A stretch of DNA of 36,352 nucleotides from the NCBI GenBank assembly GCA_026707935.1, contig JAPOVX010000390.1, positions 1 through 36,352 of the forward strand, in the 5' to 3' direction. The notes beneath the pieces are model-generated. The model had not been told where the DNA came from. It saw only the letters and a program-made list of their open reading frames with translations, and did no database searches. Position 1 is the first letter of the stretch. Every line of letters begins with the position of its first letter. This stretch comes from Paracoccaceae bacterium. GTDB taxonomy: Bacteria > Pseudomonadota > Alphaproteobacteria > Rhodobacterales > Rhodobacteraceae. Below are positions 34,497-36,352 of the stretch, piece by piece. Both the position numbers and the translations under genes were made by a program.

Positions 34497-34871
34497 ATGA
34501 TGTTTCAACCAGGAAAAAGACAGACCCATTCGTTCGAATTCCGGAAGATCGAAGAATACCGGAGTTCGGCAAGAGACGGCCAGTCGTGATCGTCTCGAAA
34601 CGCAACGACCTCGGTGTTGCAGGCCATTCCCATTCCGACCAAGTCCTCAAACGAGACCGGGCGCCGGGTTGCGGAATTCTCGCCATTCGCGGCAGAAGGC
34701 AGACGACAATGGGTCGTTTGCAACCATCTCACGGCCGTTTCGGTCGATCGCCTCCTGGCAGTGCGACACGGACGGTCAGCCAGAAAAACGAATGACCGGG
34801 ACTTCCAGAATGTTGTGCGAAAGGTGCTCCAATATTTATCCCTCCCGAGCGGCGCTGAGGCTGCCCGGTGA
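34497..34871 (+). pseudogene. PemK/MazF-like toxin relic with frameshifts
   Basis: Homology to MazF/PemK-type mRNA interferases can be followed over two frames. An ATG near 34500 opens MFQPGKRQ. The second frame, from about 34525 to 34617, gives VRIPEDRRIPEFGKRRPVVI and then VSKRNDL, which contains the family's RRPVVIVS strand. The first frame then resumes with LQAIPIPTKSSNETGRRV, QWVVCNHLTAVSVDRLL and NDRDFQNVVRKVLQYL, matching the C-terminal half of the family. A TGA interrupts the first frame in the middle segment. Two indels of opposite sign have thus destroyed the reading frame. No antitoxin gene is visible. The toxin is dead unless the sequence has errors. Confidence 0.65.
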
Positions 34872-34886
34872 TTCCATGTAACGGAC

Positions 34887-34906
34887 ACGCCCTGGCTCCG
34901 GGGCGT
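34887..34906 (-). terminator. Weak hairpin after binding-protein gene
   Basis: ACGCCC and GGGCGT pair around an 8-nt loop directly after the stop codon of the leftward LivJ/K-like gene. No T-run follows in the reading direction, so it is at best a weak terminator or an mRNA end hairpin. Confidence 0.35.
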
Positions 34907-36057
34907 CACTCGAAACGCGCCAGCTCCTTCCATGCTCCGTCCTCGACCACGGAGAGGATGATCGTTTCGGCCCCCTGATGATCGTCCGCCGAGTATGAGA
35001 CCCGGGTGTCCAGATACGGATCGTAGTAGTCGAGGCTTTCCATCGCCTTCAGGAAGCTGTCGACGGTAAGATCGCGGCCCGCCTTCTCCAGTGCCATTGT
35101 AAAGGTTACCGCGCCGGCATAACCCAGCAGCGCCCCGGTGCCGGGGAACTCCCCATACGCCTTCTCGTAGGCCGCGATGAAGGCTGCCGGCTCCTTGCGG
35201 TCGGCCCGCGCCGCGAGATCCGACCAGGCCGCGGCGGCGTACATCCCCTCCGTGATGCCTCCCGGCACCTCGGCGACCACGGTGTGAAACGCGCCCGACG
35301 ATCCGACGAATTTGATGTGGTTCAGGCCGAGCTTCTTGGCCGTGCCCATGACGGTGATGGTCTGGCGAATCGTGAGCGCCAGGCCGATCATCCCGCACCC
35401 CGCCGCATTCAGCTTTTGCAGGGAGCCGATGAAATCCGCCTCGTCCGGCTTGTGCGCGGTATCCGCAACGTAGGTCAAGGCGGCGTTCGCGCCGCCCTCG
35501 TCGACGAGGGCGGCCTTTATCTCCTTGCCGAAATCGGTCGGGATGTACATGGCGCAGAGTTTCGACACGCCGTGGTTCCTGGCCATGTAGCGCGCCGCTT
35601 GCCGGAGTTCGTCGTAATAGAAGGCGGCACCGGCGAAACGCAGCCTGATGGGTTCGCTCAGCATCTGCCGGGCCAGCGTCATGGGAAAGACGTTCGGAAT
35701 GTCCTTCGGGGTCGTCAACTTGAACCCGGCGATGTTCATCGGCGTGCCCAGTGACAGCAGCATCGCGAACACCTTGTCCCGGTTGACGAGCTTGTTGTAG
35801 CCCTGCAGCGCTTTCGGCATCTGGTAGCTGCTGTCTTCCACGACGAAGCGGATCTTGCGGCCATGAATGCCGCCGGACGCGTTCACCTCGTTGAAATGCA
35901 TCTGCGCCGCCTTGATGGACGGCGCCCCGAAGGCGGCGAAGGGTCCGGACAGGTCACTGACCGAACCGACGATGACTTCCCCGTCGTCGACGCCCTGACC
36001 CGCCAGGGCGGGAGTCGCCGCGAACGCAGCAACGACAATCATTCTCCAAATTCTCAT
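34906..36057 (-). CDS. LivJ/K-type ABC transporter substrate-binding protein
   Basis: This 383-residue protein has a signal peptide (MRIWRMIVVAAFAATPALA), followed by the family start GEVIVGSVSDLSGPFAAFG and NEVNASGGIHGRKIRFVVED. These mark the branched-chain amino-acid-type (Peripla_BP_6) family of periplasmic binding proteins. AGGAGAT lies 5 nt before the ATG. It is 19 nt downstream of an acyl-CoA synthetase gene on the same strand. In many alphaproteobacteria such a ligase is encoded inside liv-type transporter operons, which points to import and CoA activation of an aromatic or aliphatic acid rather than of Leu/Ile/Val. The ligand is inferred from context only. Confidence 0.92.
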   Translation of the reverse strand: MRIWRMIVVAAFAATPALAGQGVDDGEVIVGSVSDLSGPFAAFGAPSIKAAQMHFNEVNASGGIHGRKIRFVVEDSSYQMPKALQGYNKLVNRDKVFAMLLSLGTPMNIAGFKLTTPKDIPNVFPMTLARQMLSEPIRLRFAGAAFYYDELRQAARYMARNHGVSKLCAMYIPTDFGKEIKAALVDEGGANAALTYVADTAHKPDEADFIGSLQKLNAAGCGMIGLALTIRQTITVMGTAKKLGLNHIKFVGSSGAFHTVVAEVPGGITEGMYAAAAWSDLAARADRKEPAAFIAAYEKAYGEFPGTGALLGYAGAVTFTMALEKAGRDLTVDSFLKAMESLDYYDPYLDTRVSYSADDHQGAETIILSVVEDGAWKELARFE

Positions 36058-36076
36058 TTCGGATCTCCTCTTCTGC

Positions 36077-36352
36077 TCAATACATTTGCTCGATCAAAGC
36101 GCTGTGCTTCTGCTCTACCAGGCCGCGCCGGAGTTTCATGGTCGGCGTCATCTCATCGTCCTCCGCCGTCAGGAGTATGTCGATGAGACGGAAATCCTTG
36201 ATCTGCTCCACCGGCGCCATATTCGCGTTCACCGCCTCGACCTCGGCGCGGATCAGCTCCAGCACCGGCGCCGCCGCGCAGAGCGAGGCGAAGTCGGAGA
36301 ACGGGACCCCAGTCTCCTGCGCGCATCTCTCCACGTTCTCCGGCTTGCGCCC
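36077..36352 (-). CDS. Partial long-chain acyl-CoA synthetase (AMP-forming), C-terminal end
   Basis: The frame enters from the right edge and shows the last 91 residues (RKPENVERCAQETGVPF onward). The segment VEQIKDFRLIDILLTAED and then EMTPTMKLRR is the typical end of ANL-superfamily long-chain acyl-CoA synthetases; the conserved Lys of TPTMKLRR fits the C-terminal catalytic lid. Whole proteins have about 600-650 residues. It activates a carboxylic acid with ATP to the acyl-CoA. Its stop is 19 nt before the binding-protein start, so both belong to one leftward operon whose other genes are beyond the window. Confidence 0.85.
   Translation of the reverse strand, partial: GRKPENVERCAQETGVPFSDFASLCAAAPVLELIRAEVEAVNANMAPVEQIKDFRLIDILLTAEDDEMTPTMKLRRGLVEQKHSALIEQMY

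Noticed and set aside
34505..35398. A 297-codon leftward frame overlapping the LivJ/K-like gene
   Set aside because: The translation is Gly/Arg-rich and low in structure, typical of a shadow frame; the overlapping gene has a signal peptide and family motifs.
1..36352. CRISPR arrays, tRNA, rRNA, retron or reverse-transcriptase genes
   Set aside because: No regularly spaced repeats, no cloverleaf-like sequence and no RT motif were seen while reading both strands; absence of short RNA genes cannot be proven by eye.

Overview
The window looks like part of a proteobacterial, probably alphaproteobacterial, chromosome. A UbiH-type ubiquinone hydroxylase, PotD/PotB/PotC-like and branched-chain amino-acid-type ABC transporters, a medium-to-high G+C core and IS5/Tn3-type remnants point that way. 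The assignment is inference; no rRNA or tRNA gene was recognised.

Left part (1 to about 22400): an accessory region that reads as a defence island. In order it holds: (i) a leftward three-gene operon of a DUF262 protein, a DUF3696-type AAA ATPase and an unrecognised protein cut by the window edge; (ii) a stand-alone HEPN/AbiU2-like protein; (iii) a leftward polytopic membrane protein; (iv) a decayed serine recombinase; (v) a 1357-residue protein with a HigA-like HTH at its N-terminus, a possible PD-(D/E)XK-like segment and a very long helical C-terminus, preceded by a small one-helix membrane protein with a palindromic operator-like site upstream; (vi) an IS3 remnant; (vii) a 1211-residue SIR2 protein resembling defence-associated sirtuins; (viii) a Tn3 transposase remnant; (ix) a tight rightward set of a small unknown ORF, a calcineurin-like phosphoesterase and an Hsp90/GHKL-type ATPase, which I consider the best candidate for an undescribed system; (x) a tyrosine recombinase with a small Cys-rich protein upstream and a long imperfect hairpin.

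Middle (22500 to 23930): a GNAT acetyltransferase cut short by an IS5-family element whose own transposase is broken by a nonsense mutation and a 3' deletion.

Right part (23930 to the end): higher-G+C, housekeeping-like genes. These are ubiH-like, an iron-type alcohol dehydrogenase, a hypothetical protein, a sugar aminotransferase and a Gfo/Idh/MocA dehydrogenase (together resembling WbpE/WbpB amino-sugar synthesis), a PotD/PotB/PotC-like importer without an adjacent ATPase, a frameshifted PemK/MazF-like relic, and a leftward LivJ/K-type binding protein next to the end of an acyl-CoA synthetase gene.

The island genes probably do not form one pathway. They look like independent anti-phage modules (nuclease/ATPase, HEPN RNase, NADase, phosphoesterase/ATPase) gathered beside recombinases. 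The Tn3, IS3, IS5 and serine-recombinase fragments record repeated insertion and decay between the modules.
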